64,000 bases of DNA from Cephalotrichum gorgonifer (Eukaryota; Ascomycota; Sordariomycetes; Microascales; Microascaceae): positions 1,260,459 through 1,324,458 of the forward strand of contig ONZQ02000006.1 in NCBI GenBank assembly GCA_900312665.1. The letters run 5' to 3'. The position numbers were made by a program, and so were the translations under genes. This document shows, piece after piece, positions 1 to 9,884 of the stretch. The stretch's first letter is position 1. Each line of letters begins with the position of its first letter. The notes below the pieces were generated by a model. It saw only the letters and a list, made by a program, of their open reading frames with translations, was not told the DNA's origin and did no database searches.

Positions 1-2
1 TG

Positions 3-431
3 CGGAGCGAGTTCCCCCGCTTGGTTCAGGCTTATGAGAGGATAAGGGATTCTCGGGGCGCGAGGACCACGGCCACCGTGGCGACGTGCCAGTACTCGGC
101 ACTCTCGACTGCCCGTCGCTTCCTGCACCATGTTATCGAGTCGATACCCACCCTCGGCCACGTCTATATCCAGGAATGGCGCCGGCTGCTCTCGAGCAAC
201 AAGTCGTCTCTCGACGCCCGCTCCTCCGCCCTCCTTTCTGCCGCAGTCTTCGCCGCCCCTACCCTTACGTACGGGTATCGCGTCTGGAGAGGACTCCCGC
301 CGTTCGGGAGCCCCGCTCACGTGTGGTTTGTCGACAGGACGAGGAACGCGAAGGGTCTGGCGAAGTACGGTGAGATTGGAGCCATGCTGGATCTTACTGT
401 CGGGGCTGTTGATGCCGGATACGGGAACTAG
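3..431 (+). CDS. 3' end of an unrecognised protein-coding gene (partial)
   Basis: A reading frame is open from the first bases of the window to a TAG at 429-431, giving at least 142 residues. Codon use (mostly G or C in the third position) matches the conserved genes further along, so I read it as the last exon of a gene that begins outside the window. The visible part contains a Trp-rich stretch (YIQEWRR around residue 55), a hydrophobic Ala-rich segment (ALLSAAVFAAP) that could be a membrane span, and a Gly-rich tail ending in DAGYGN. I do not recognise a family. Two other frames are open over shorter stretches here, but they have poorer codon use. Confidence is limited because the 5' part is missing. 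Confidence 0.5.
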   Translation, partial: RSEFPRLVQAYERIRDSRGARTTATVATCQYSALSTARRFLHHVIESIPTLGHVYIQEWRRLLSSNKSSLDARSSALLSAAVFAAPTLTYGYRVWRGLPPFGSPAHVWFVDRTRNAKGLAKYGEIGAMLDLTVGAVDAGYGN

Positions 432-783
432 ACGTGCGGGTTGTTGGCGAGCCGTGGGGGTGAGAGCTTGGAAGATAGCACAGACTGGACAAGGCGATAA
501 TACTGTACGACTACGGAGCTGGGAGGAAATTGGAGAATGATTTGTGTAAAGTACAACAAGTCCGTTGACACAACGGCCTGCGCTATTTATGGCGGACTGG
601 AAACCTTGCGTTTGCTTGAATAACAATATAGTAGGATACCCATCTTGATATCCCCTGAATAGTAAATGCTTATGTGCGCTCATATCAACATCAAAAAACA
701 AGAACAACAGACTCCAAGCCTAAAAAACTCGCTCCATCTAACGCAAGGCAGCCCGAGTGAAACCACAGCCTTACATGCATCCC
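432..783. other. Intergenic, two convergent 3' ends
   Basis: This stretch lies between the end of the partial + strand gene and the end of the - strand UPF0183 gene. It becomes AT-rich after about 600 and probably holds both 3' UTRs. I see no further gene or repeat. Confidence 0.5.
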
Positions 784-2415
784 TCAAAACACCGTAACCG
801 TATTAATGTATCCGTTCCCTAGCACCTCAAACACCAGCCCGGGGAACCCGTACAGCGTCGTCGTCGAGTCATCACTCCCGTCCGCCTTCTTGGGCAGTCC
901 CGCGGCGGCGGCGGTGCCGCTGCTGTCCTCCCACCCGCCGAGCAACTCGCAGCTGCTCCCCGGGCTATCCCCCCAACCGCGGTTAAGCACCATGCCGCGC
1001 TGGCGGGCGTCGCCGTCACCGGGCTGATAGGTGCCTCTCCACCTCTCGTTTAGTTGCTCCTCGATCTTGGGGAACCGCGACTCGGAGTTCGGCGGGGCGT
1101 CGGAGTCGGGGGTCGGACCCTCGAGGTAGGCGATGTCCCACCTACACCGGCGGTGGCGGTTGAACTCGTAGGAGCCGGGGATGTTGCCGTGCAGGACGAT
1201 CTTGGTGGCCACGAGCTTGTCGGGGGCGTAGCTCTTGAACTGCCGCTCGGGAGGAGCGCTGGCGTCGCCGTCCGGGCAGGGAGGCGCTCTCGAGGGCTGC
1301 ACGGGGGTGGATACGAGGACGTCGAAGCCGAGGTAGAAGTAGTTGTAGAAGCACTCGCCCGAGATGTGCCCCGACGCCTCCTCCTCCAACACCTCCTCGT
1401 CGTTGGCGTCGTCGGAGCCCGTCATGACGGACGACTGGTCCGTGTCGGTCATGTCGTCAACCCGGCCGCGCTCGCCCGACTCGTTTTGGCCCGCGACGGT
1501 GCGCAGCTTGTGTATAGTCATACGCTTGTCGCTCTTGCGATAGATTGCGTTGGGAGGGCCTAATTCGGCCACGAGATCCTGCGGGGTGGTCTCGCTCAGG
1601 GTGATCCAGAAGGACGAGTTAGTCCACTTCCGGAAAAGCTGGAGCTTGCCGCCGCCGTGAATCCTAATTAGCGATATCTCGTCTGGGTAGGTGTCCTTGC
1701 TCCTAGGCAAGGCCGGGTTGGACTTGACGCTCGGAAGTACGGCGGTCCAGAGCGTCTCCCTCGCTTCTGCCCAGGAGGGGCCGTCGAAGACGGCTAGGGA
1801 AGTGGCGATCTGGTTTGGCGAAGCTGATAGGAGCGATACCACGTCCCTTTCGGGAGAATACGCCGAGGCTGGGAGCTTGAAAGTGAATGCCACCCCTGGG
1901 TAAGAGAGGACATAGATGCCGTCGGCCGAGCCATCCTCAGGCTCGATGTACTCTCCCGCGTAGGTCGGTCCAAGGAGCTTATGGTATATGTGCTTGAACG
2001 AGGGGCCGGACGGCGTGCCTGAGGAACCACCGGAGGGTGTACCGGCGGCGGGGGGTCGGAGGAGATCGCGATCGTTGAAGGTTATGTGGTTCTTGGTGAA
2101 GTCTACGACTTCGACCAGGCGGAGGCGCTGCTCGGGCCCGTCGAAGCGGAGGCGCAAGCCGTTGGCGGGGAGTGTTACGGTGACAGGGTTATGTACGGGT
2201 TCTTCTCGGGAGTAGATGAGGTCGAGTTTCGGAAATCGCGTGGGCTCGGCCTTGAGGCGTGTGAGTATGTCGTGGAGAGACGCGCCAAGGGCTATGTTGC
2301 GGATCGTCGGTTAGTCGGCCGGTAGAAGCGGTGGTCTAGTGTCTAGATATTCGCTTTGCTTACCTAGGAATCCAAGGCCCCTCTTCGGGTAGAGCTGGCC
2401 AGTGAATAGAACCAT
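784..2415 (-). CDS. UPF0183 / PHAF1-family protein
   Basis: Two exons: 2415-2364 and 2291-784. The 72-bp intron (GTAAGC donor, GACTAAC branch point, CATAG acceptor) joins RGLGFLA to LGASLHDIL in frame, which restores the conserved N-terminus of the UPF0183 family. Downstream, LPANGLRLRFDGPEQRLRL and VVDFTKNHITF match the family core, followed by LGPTYAGEYIEPEDGSADGIY and PGVAFTFKLP. The protein is about 476 residues, with a Ser/Gly/Asp-rich insertion near the middle (DDMTDTDQSSVMTGSDD) before FYNYFYLGFDVL. The mammalian homologue (PHAF1/MYTHO) is linked to phagophore formation; a role in autophagy here is inference from the family only. I chose ATG 2415 because it is close to the conserved GLGFL block; an in-frame Met further upstream cannot be excluded. 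It converges on the partial gene at the window start. Confidence 0.85.
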
Positions 2416-3064
2416 AGTGCCGCCTCCGCTCGTTGCAGGCCGCCCACGGATGGACGAGATTAGAGCGAGGGGCGTGTCGTCGTTTCCTATGAGGTGCGGA
2501 GCCGAACTGGTCTTAGGGTACACAATAAATTATAGGGAAGCTTAGTGAGTTGACTCCTAGGGGTGCCAAGAGGGGAAGATATACAAACGAGTCAAGAAGT
2601 CATGAGTTGTTGTTTGGAGAATGCATGCATGCTCGATGCATGTGACGGGATGGGAGAAGGGGGGACCATGGAGTGGGAGCGTTGGTCCTATGACGCGGTA
2701 CCCCGCCATTCCCCACATGGACGCCGTGGATGGGGGTTGTCCTGCAAGGATTGGGTGTTGGGAAGAGTAACAGCTGTGACCAGCTGTAAAACTTAGACTT
2801 ATTATCCACGACTAGGAAGCACTTCCATTGATCTTCGTTGGGCCGATTATAAGGTTTATCCACCTGGAAACCCCGAGCAGCATTCTAGATTGAGAGGAGA
2901 AGAGGTCAGGAGGTAGTAGAACTCCGTCGGGGGAAAATGGGATCTATGGGGGGCGGCCTGGTATTTGAAGATAAGAATGAAGCGATCTACAGGCGCGGTC
3001 TGTGCCTGTGTTTAAAAGGAGGGACTATAGTGCGACAGAGAGCGAGCTCTATATTTAGTTCAAC
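2416..3064. other. Intergenic; promoter side of the UPF0183 gene and 3' side of the DUF1868 gene
   Basis: This holds the upstream region of the UPF0183 gene and the 3' end of the next - strand gene. An alternating GCATGC/ATGCAT palindromic run sits at about 2622-2642. I see no convincing gene. Confidence 0.4.
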
Positions 3065-3832
3065 TCAAGTCATACTTCTACTCTCCTCCTCCTTGTCACC
3101 TAGGTAGAATAGCCTCGGAAACTCAAGCATATTTTCAAACGTACAAAACTCGACGCTCCCTAGCTCAATCTGCATTTCCACCTCTGGCGAGGCCTCCCTA
3201 AGCACCCTCTTTAACTCAATCCCGTCGTCGCCATCCGCATGCCTCAAGAGATATGCCACCGAAATGTGAAACCCATACGTCTCATGATTCGGCGCCCTAA
3301 ACCCTAGGGTATCCGCCAACCGGTCCCTTAGCCGTCTCATCCTCTTCTCCTCCTCGGGAGTAGCGCCCTCGACTTGGAGCCCGATTCCGACAATAGGTTC
3401 GATGAAGCCAGGGATCTTCATTTTGTACGGAGGTGCCAACCCCTCAGCCTCAAGGTTCAGACCGAATTCCCTCAGGCGCTTTGCGAAGTCTGCCGTAGCC
3501 TCAGGTACGGGTCTCTTCTCTAGGCCGGGGGGCCACATGTTGGGCTCGCATTCTTCCTCGCGCGCTCCGTCGAGGATAGTCATGTGCCAGGACGGCGGGG
3601 GAAGAAGGTGTATGATCTTAGAGAGGGTCGGGTGGGAGCCCAAGGTGGCGTAGAGTTTGTGAAGGGCCGGAAGTAGAGGTGAGGTAGGGGGAAGATGGCA
3701 AAGTGTGGTGTTGCCTGAGAAGCGCTGGACGACTCCATTGGCGTTGAATTTGCTTGGGATACCGAGGGGGTAGGGAGGCCTCTCCTCAGGGGCGGCAGGA
3801 GGCTCGGCGTTGGAGAGCGGTGTTATAGCCAT
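3065..3832 (-). CDS. DUF1868 protein, 2H phosphoesterase-like fold
   Basis: Single-exon gene of 255 residues starting at ATG 3832. Two H-x-T/S motifs spaced about 105 residues apart (HMT at 83-85, HIS at 189-191) are the hallmark of the 2H phosphoesterase/RNA-ligase-like superfamily. The PPPSWHMTILDG and ETYGFHISVAYLLRH surroundings fit the fungal DUF1868 family. The family is thought to act on cyclic phosphodiesters or RNA ends, but no substrate can be read from the sequence. The N-terminus is Pro-rich, there is no signal peptide or membrane segment, and the protein is probably cytosolic. Length fits the family. The 640 bp upstream is shared with the divergent sugar transporter. Confidence 0.85.
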   Translation of the reverse strand: MAITPLSNAEPPAAPEERPPYPLGIPSKFNANGVVQRFSGNTTLCHLPPTSPLLPALHKLYATLGSHPTLSKIIHLLPPPSWHMTILDGAREEECEPNMWPPGLEKRPVPEATADFAKRLREFGLNLEAEGLAPPYKMKIPGFIEPIVGIGLQVEGATPEEEKRMRRLRDRLADTLGFRAPNHETYGFHISVAYLLRHADGDDGIELKRVLREASPEVEMQIELGSVEFCTFENMLEFPRLFYLGDKEEESRSMT

Positions 3833-4475
3833 CTTGAGAGTATTGGGTAATTTTGTGGTAAAAGATTGAGGAATTCCAAAAGGTTAAGCTGTTTTTGTTG
3901 GTGTTGCAAGTTCACAAACTGAGGGCTGCCCTCAAGGTTCTTTGCCTGCTTTATAGAGAGCACGTGTCCCGATGCACCCGGCTGAATGGTAGTCGTCCTA
4001 CTTTAGTAGTCTCGATAAAGCCGATGGGTGACTCCCTTCGAAAACGAGTATGGAGCTGCTTATGTCGATGGGTCAAATTAGTGTTAGTTGTTTGCTAAAC
4101 TGGGCCGACCGGTCGTCGCTTGGAGATAAGAATCTCGGCTACAGATAAGCATCTCCCGCCTTTTCCTGGCTAGCATAGGTTTCAATAGTGCGCGAGCCGC
4201 GGAACGACTTACTCTCCCCACAAGGTCGTGCTTTTCTTTACGACTATTATTGGTTATTGGTTACTAGCGCAACCTGGGGAAAGCGTGGGCTCATCGTCTC
4301 GTGTGGAAAGGTTGGCCTCTAATAGCCTCCTGGTATAATAGAGGACTATGGAGCGAAGGAATATAAATATATCGTTTGGTCTTCACGATAATCACTCGAG
4401 ATGTCTTGGATCTAACAGCTCTCACATCTTCTTCTTTTCTGGTCCTGCAGCAAGACCTTTTCCCTTGTCTTCAAT
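3833..4475. promoter_or_regulatory. Divergent promoter region, DUF1868 gene and sugar transporter
   Basis: This 643-bp region separates two outward-facing genes. On the transporter side there is a TATA-like ATATAAATAT at 4361-4370, about 110 bp before the start codon. Two matches to the carbon-catabolite repressor CreA consensus SYGGRG are present: CTGGGG at 4274-4279 and GTGGGG on the - strand at 4216-4221. The consensus is short, so these may be chance hits, although glucose repression would suit an alpha-glucoside-type transporter. Confidence 0.4.
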
Positions 4476-6337
4476 ATGACTGCCTCCAAGCCGACTGAGC
4501 ATGAGCTCGAAAAGCCAAAGGTGACGCAGAATGAGTGGCTCGCCGACGCTCAAGATGCTACCGCCCAGGAACACAGCATGAAGCTTCGCGACGCCCTCAA
4601 GCTCTATCCCAAGGCCGCACTCTGGAGTCTTGCCATGTCCAGCACCATTATTATGGAAGGGTACGACACTATGTTGTTGGGAAACTTATACGCCCAACCT
4701 GCCTTCCAGCGCCGATATGGTTCGCATGTGAAGGGAGACACTTACCAGATTACCGCTTCGTGGCAGGCAGGCCTCAGCAACGGCTCGTCCTGTGGTCAGA
4801 TTCTTGGCCTCTTACTTGCGGGCTATGTCAATGAGCGGTTCGGCTACCGCAAGACCATGCTAGGAGGTCTCGTTTCCATAGTTGGGTTGATTTTAATCAC
4901 GTTCTTTGCCCCCAATATGTCTGTGCTTCTAGCTGGTCAGGTGTTGTTTGGTATGTGTTCTGTGTGCGTTGCCTTTTTTGCTTGGTATTATTGAGTACTG
5001 ACAGCGGACTAGGAATTCCCTTGGAATGTTCCAGACCACACCTATTGCCTACGCCGCAGAGATCTCACCAGTCTGTCTGAGGCCGTACCTCACCAATTAC
5101 GTGAACTCTTGCTGGGTAAGTCTTAGTCCTAGGGTTGTGTGAGGTTCCAAAGCTGACGACGGTCACAGGTCATTGGCAAAATTATAGGTGCTGGTATCCT
5201 CCGAGGTACCTTGCAGATCGATGGGCAGTGGGCATACAGAGTGCCGTTTGCGATCCAGTGAGTCTCACACTTCTTTTATATAAAGCTTATAGGTCAGCTA
5301 CTTACGTTTTACAAGGTGGTTCTGGCCTGTCCTCCTGATTCCGGTTCTCTGTTTTGTTCCCGAGAGCCCCTGGTGGCTGGTACGCCAGGGACGTCTTGAA
5401 GATGCAAAGAAGGTCTTGCAGCGACTCACGTCCGCGGGGGCCTCCGGGCTGGACCTTGATAAGAGCGTGGCCTTGATGGTGGTCACGACTGAACATGAGC
5501 GAACCGTCAACGCTGAGACGACCTACCTCGCATGCTTCAAGGGCGGTGATCTGAAGAGAACTCTGATCGCCATGGGTATCTACTGCGCGCAGACCCTCAG
5601 TGGCAATCCTCTCCGCTCATTCTCCACGTACTTCCTGCAGCAGGCTGGGTTCCCGAATGACCAAGCCTTCACCATGACTATTATCAACCATTCACTGGCG
5701 CTGGTCGGTGGAATCGTCTCTGTGAGCATTCGCCCCCTTTCTTCAGAACTCCAGACTCTAAGTTTCCTTGGATATATGCCTAACGCCTATTCCTTGTTAG
5801 TGGGCTCTACTACCTCTGTTTGGACGGCGCGATATGTACCTCTGGAGTCTCGTCATAATGCTCGTCGTGATGGTCCTGATCGGCGGTCTTGGCGTTCCCC
5901 AGGCGCATTCTTCAAACACGGCCTACTCCTGGGCGATCGGCATTATCCTTATCATCTCCTCTTTCATCTACAACGCCGGGTTTGGCCCGCTGACCAACAC
6001 GATCTGCTGTGAGATCCCCTCGACCCTTCTCCGGAGCAAGTCCATCGTCCTGGCTCGGTGGAGCTACATGGTCACGGTGATCGTCGCCAATGCCATCACG
6101 CCTTACCAGCTGAATCCTACCGCGTGGAACTGGGGCGCCAAGACGGGCTTCTTCTGGGCCGGTGGTTGCTTGATCTCCCTCGTCTTTGTTTACTTCTACG
6201 TACCCGAGACGAAGGGCCGGACGACCGCGGAGATGGATATTCTGTTTGAGCAGAACGTTTCTCCTCGCCACTTTGCGAAGACTCAGGTCGACTTGGTGGA
6301 AGCCATCGGCGGCGACGATATGGAAAAGAAGATTTAG
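4476..6337 (+). CDS. MFS sugar transporter, maltose/alpha-glucoside permease type (frame break at the first splice junction)
   Basis: Exons read as 4476-4950, 5013-5115, 5169-5257, 5316-5721 and 5801-6337, about 536 residues. Family signatures: MEGYDTMLLGN in TM1, the NERFGYRKTM loop, GMFQTTPIAYAAEISP before TM5, PESPWWLVRQGR at the end of TM6, and PETKGRT near the C-terminus. These identify the sugar-porter family, closest in pattern to fungal maltose/alpha-glucoside:H+ symporters of the plasma membrane. Introns 2-4 splice in frame. At the first junction the strong GTATGT donor (4951) and TAG acceptor (5011-5012) leave exon 2 one base out of frame: CCC-TT-GGA-ATG reads as if one G were lost. 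In-frame joins need weaker donors (GTGTTC at 4955 or GTGCGT at 4964). This could be a real frameshift, a sequencing error in a G run, or an unusual splice. The gene converges with the adjacent Zn2Cys6 regulator. Confidence 0.8.
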
Positions 6338-6478
6338 AGTGGTCTAAGTGAGTGTGTCAGGGGGACGATGGCCCATCGCCGAGGAGAGGGGATGCATGAG
6401 GGGTAAGGAGGAGCGGAGTGTTGCAGGTACTGTTTCCAGGCGTATGAATTTATAGCTAGTCTCATTCTGATATTGCCC

Positions 6479-8278
6479 TCACAAGTACGGAGGAGGCACC
6501 CCGAAATACCAGATACAAAAGTACTTGGAAGTAACCCGTCTCTCCTTGCGTATTTGTGCATCAGAGAGCTCTTTGCCAAACTTCGCTAAGAACTTGCTCC
6601 TGTAGATGGGGTCTCCTATCCGTGCAATGCGTTCTACTGCCCAAGCATTCTGCTCACGATCCAGACACTCAATAGCGTAGAGAAATAAAGGTCGGAGGTA
6701 GCCCGGGTTCAACCCTTCGGCCTCCTCTCCAGTTTCAGAACCGTCGCATTCGCCATCGACTATATCCCTTATTGCTTGCATTGCGTCTCCAGAGTCTTTC
6801 CATGGGGTCACGGGATCGCCAAGAACGCGACCTATTTCCACAAACTCGGCGTGATATGCGGCATTGCAGATTCCAATGAGGCTGATGGCGGTGTTTGCCA
6901 ACTTGGGTGCAAGGTTGGCACGGAGGTCTTGGGGCGTTTGGCGCTGCGTAGCAGAGCGGCTTTCCCAAAGTGCTTGTAGGCGTGATTTAATGTGTGCCAT
7001 CCGCTTTACCACTTCTTCCTGATCGACGCTCCCTGTTCGGGGGCGGTGGTAGTGCGTTGACTTGGCGATTTCTTCCGACAACATCTGAAGACGGATATAG
7101 AAGTCGAAAAGGGGAGCGCAGAGGATATCATATAAGTGTGTCGACAGGTCGGATTGTCGGTCGATAGGCGGCTGTATTCGGGGCAAAGGTCGTTCGTAAC
7201 TGGGGAGCGCGGAACAGAAAAATTCCGATAACAAGCCCAGGCCTCCTCCACGCATTGTCACTGTTTGTAGTATCTTCAGCCATGTGATAAGTCTCATCGA
7301 CAGTTCGGAGTGAGAATCCGGATTCTGGGCCCAGGCGCCTAGTCGATCGAGTAACTGCTGACTTGGGTGCTTAAAGGTGGGCGCGATACCATCGGAGTAT
7401 ATGAGTTCGAAGAGGCAAAGGAGGAAGATGGTCACCAAGCAAAAACTGAAATCTCGCGTATGGTCGGCAAGTAGCGCCTCATAGGCCGCCTTTGCGGAGT
7501 AGTACGATCTCGACACATGTAATCCATACAGCTGTCCTTTGAACAGCGTGGCAATGGCGGTGACACTAGAAACGATAGCCGGGCAAGACTTGCCCAGTTC
7601 GACAATGTGGTGCTTTGCGAACTGCCAGTTGAGGGCGTCGAAGGGTGTTACTCCCGGACAGTCGACAGACTCGAGGAAGTAGGTAGTCAGCTGAGAGGGC
7701 TCGCCGCGAAGAGCCAGAAAATCAATCGTTGTGGTCAGCTCGATATCCCGCGATATCAACGCCGCTGGCAAATCGGCATCCGCCGAGGGCTGATCAGGTG
7801 CAAGTGGCATCGACCCCCCTGACTGACGGCGACCTCCCAGAGTCCTTTCCAAGCGTGATGTAACTTCCGCGATCGAGGTGTCCGGGTGGAGGAAAGGGTT
7901 ATCTGGGCTAGGATGCCATGATGGCGATACTCCTAGACTGCTATCGGACTGAAATGGGCTTCTTGGAGGTGAGCCCCGGTGAACTGGATGAGCGGAGCCA
8001 TGGCTTTCCACCAGTTGGATTGCCTGGCCGGCACTAGGACCATCTTCGAGAGATTGGTTTGAGGGCGTGGGCGTGCTCTCGGAGTCGGTGACAGGGTGCG
8101 GCTGTCGACGTCCCCGGGGCGGGTATACACAATGCCGTTCCAGCCTAGTGCAATTGCGACAGGTTGGCTTCTCTTCGTCGCATTTCACCTTGCGAGAGCG
8201 ACAGGTGAGGCAGCCACTACGGACCCTGCCGCGGTAGCCGCTTTGATATGCTCCAGGGGACGTCAGCTTCTGCCTCAT
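6479..8278 (-). CDS. Zn(II)2Cys6 fungal transcription factor
   Basis: Apparently intronless, 599 residues from ATG 8278. The reading frame runs further upstream, but without an earlier ATG at a sensible place. The binuclear zinc cluster is complete: cysteines 23, 26, 33, 40, 43 and 50 in the pattern C-x2-C-x6-C-x6-C-x2-C-x6-C, with the basic RSRKVKC stretch typical of DNA contact. A Ser/Pro-rich linker follows (about 55-170). The middle of the protein (STYFLESVDCPG, LNWQFAKHHIVELG, FSFCLVTIFLLCLFELI) resembles the fungal-specific regulatory domain of the Fungal_trans_2/DUF3468 type. It is nuclear, with an unknown target. Its 3' end faces the sugar transporter 141 bp away, so local control of that transporter is possible but unproven. 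Confidence 0.9.
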   Translation of the reverse strand: MRQKLTSPGAYQSGYRGRVRSGCLTCRSRKVKCDEEKPTCRNCTRLERHCVYPPRGRRQPHPVTDSESTPTPSNQSLEDGPSAGQAIQLVESHGSAHPVHRGSPPRSPFQSDSSLGVSPSWHPSPDNPFLHPDTSIAEVTSRLERTLGGRRQSGGSMPLAPDQPSADADLPAALISRDIELTTTIDFLALRGEPSQLTTYFLESVDCPGVTPFDALNWQFAKHHIVELGKSCPAIVSSVTAIATLFKGQLYGLHVSRSYYSAKAAYEALLADHTRDFSFCLVTIFLLCLFELIYSDGIAPTFKHPSQQLLDRLGAWAQNPDSHSELSMRLITWLKILQTVTMRGGGLGLLSEFFCSALPSYERPLPRIQPPIDRQSDLSTHLYDILCAPLFDFYIRLQMLSEEIAKSTHYHRPRTGSVDQEEVVKRMAHIKSRLQALWESRSATQRQTPQDLRANLAPKLANTAISLIGICNAAYHAEFVEIGRVLGDPVTPWKDSGDAMQAIRDIVDGECDGSETGEEAEGLNPGYLRPLFLYAIECLDREQNAWAVERIARIGDPIYRSKFLAKFGKELSDAQIRKERRVTSKYFCIWYFGVPPPYL

Positions 8279-9884
8279 CACTATCGGGTCTGCATATAGA
8301 GGATAGATGCAGTCGGGGTGGGGCGATGCAAGTCCTACCCATATCGATGCCTCCCCACACCTTTTGCCCTTGCCGATGAATACAAATTGCACCTCGAGCC
8401 GACGGGCAGCATGGGGTTGAGGATGGAGGTCCCACTCATGAGTGGTGGCGATCTAGGAGTTATTATCCTTATCTCTAAGCGACGAACGGCTAATCTTTTA
8501 CCGACAGGCCGACTCTATGCCTAAGACGGATAGAATAGTTTACCACCTGGGGCTAAGGATTTATTACATGGTGGCAGGATGGTCTAGACCCCCAGCAAGC
8601 TGGCACTAATACCCATAGACTTTGATCCGTTGAGAATGTCACGTGCAAGAGTATAAAGTGGCTAGCACATCCTTCCAAGGACTTAAATATAGGCCATAGA
8701 ATCTTAGTGCCAAGTGAGCGCTCTACCAAGATGATGGATATCCAGAAGTGAAAACCTGATCTGCTGTTGAACCGCTACTTTTTAAATGCGAGGATTTCGG
8801 TAATGGCTGGCGATTTGTGTCGGGCATGTGCCTCTATGCTGTCTTCGGGTGCAAAGGGGATGCTGCTTATAAGTCTGTCTATTCTCTGCCCATGGGGACG
8901 CCTCCATGTCACGTTTGACCTTCGGATTCATGGAGACTGTTTCTTGGATCCCGTGACTGAGGAAGTCAGGGAGGGCTTGGTGCGGATTACGAGATCATAC
9001 ACGGAGTCCTTGCACTGTCCCCTCTTGTTATACCCACTGGCTCAGCCCTGCTGGGGGAACAGTCAGTGAAGGGGGGCAAAAGCAGATTCGGCCACCCGTT
9101 GGAAGCCGTGCCGCATGACTGATCTCTAATAATATCACCAATCACCAGGTTTGGTTGGAATTCAAAGTTTAGCAGGGGTGACCAGGGGCAGCGGTTAGCT
9201 GCGTCATAGGCTGAGCTCCGCCCCCACCATCAGGGGTGGTCAGCGGTCGCGGGGTAGTGTAAGATGGCGGGCGGACGAGCATTCAAACCCTTGTGAACAA
9301 CGCTAAGCACTTGGATTCCAACCACATGTCTAGGAATAATTTATGGATAGGCATATTCTGTCTGACGCACTGCTCGTGCTGTTGTCATTCACACCACCCA
9401 GTTGGCTGATAAGGGGCTGGGGGCATCTACTTCATATTCTAGAGAGGGCGAGAACAGCTGTATTGACTCATTCTTGGGACGACCAAACATCACAGCGATG
9501 CATTAAGCCGCTGTGTATGGTTCAAAATGCTTAACAGGATTGTTATTCGAGGGTGTCCCGAATGGCTAGATTCGGCTTCAGGAGCACTCGTGAGCTCTGA
9601 CTGACCCCTCGGTTACATCGGAAACGGAAATGGATGACTCATCAATCGTACAATGCAGCCACTGAGCCCGTTGGCTCGAGCCCAAAGTAGTGCGGACGGG
9701 GGAAAATCTGCAATGCAAGCCCAAGTGCCTTTATCTGTGTCATCTGGTCCTCTTAACAGTCATTTTGGAGCCTGTGAGTCAGCGTGCCGGCAATTGGCTT
9801 TAGATGAGAGGACGAGCTGTGTGCCCCTCAATGCAGACAAGCACCCAGACAGGCCCGTGGCAGCATTTTGCTGTCCCCCACTAA
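8279..9884. other. Long intergenic region upstream of the regulator and ValRS
   Basis: 1.6 kb between the divergent regulator and valyl-tRNA synthetase. Only short reading frames occur, none with protein-like composition. I see no tRNA or obvious repeat. The region presumably carries both promoters. Confidence 0.4.
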
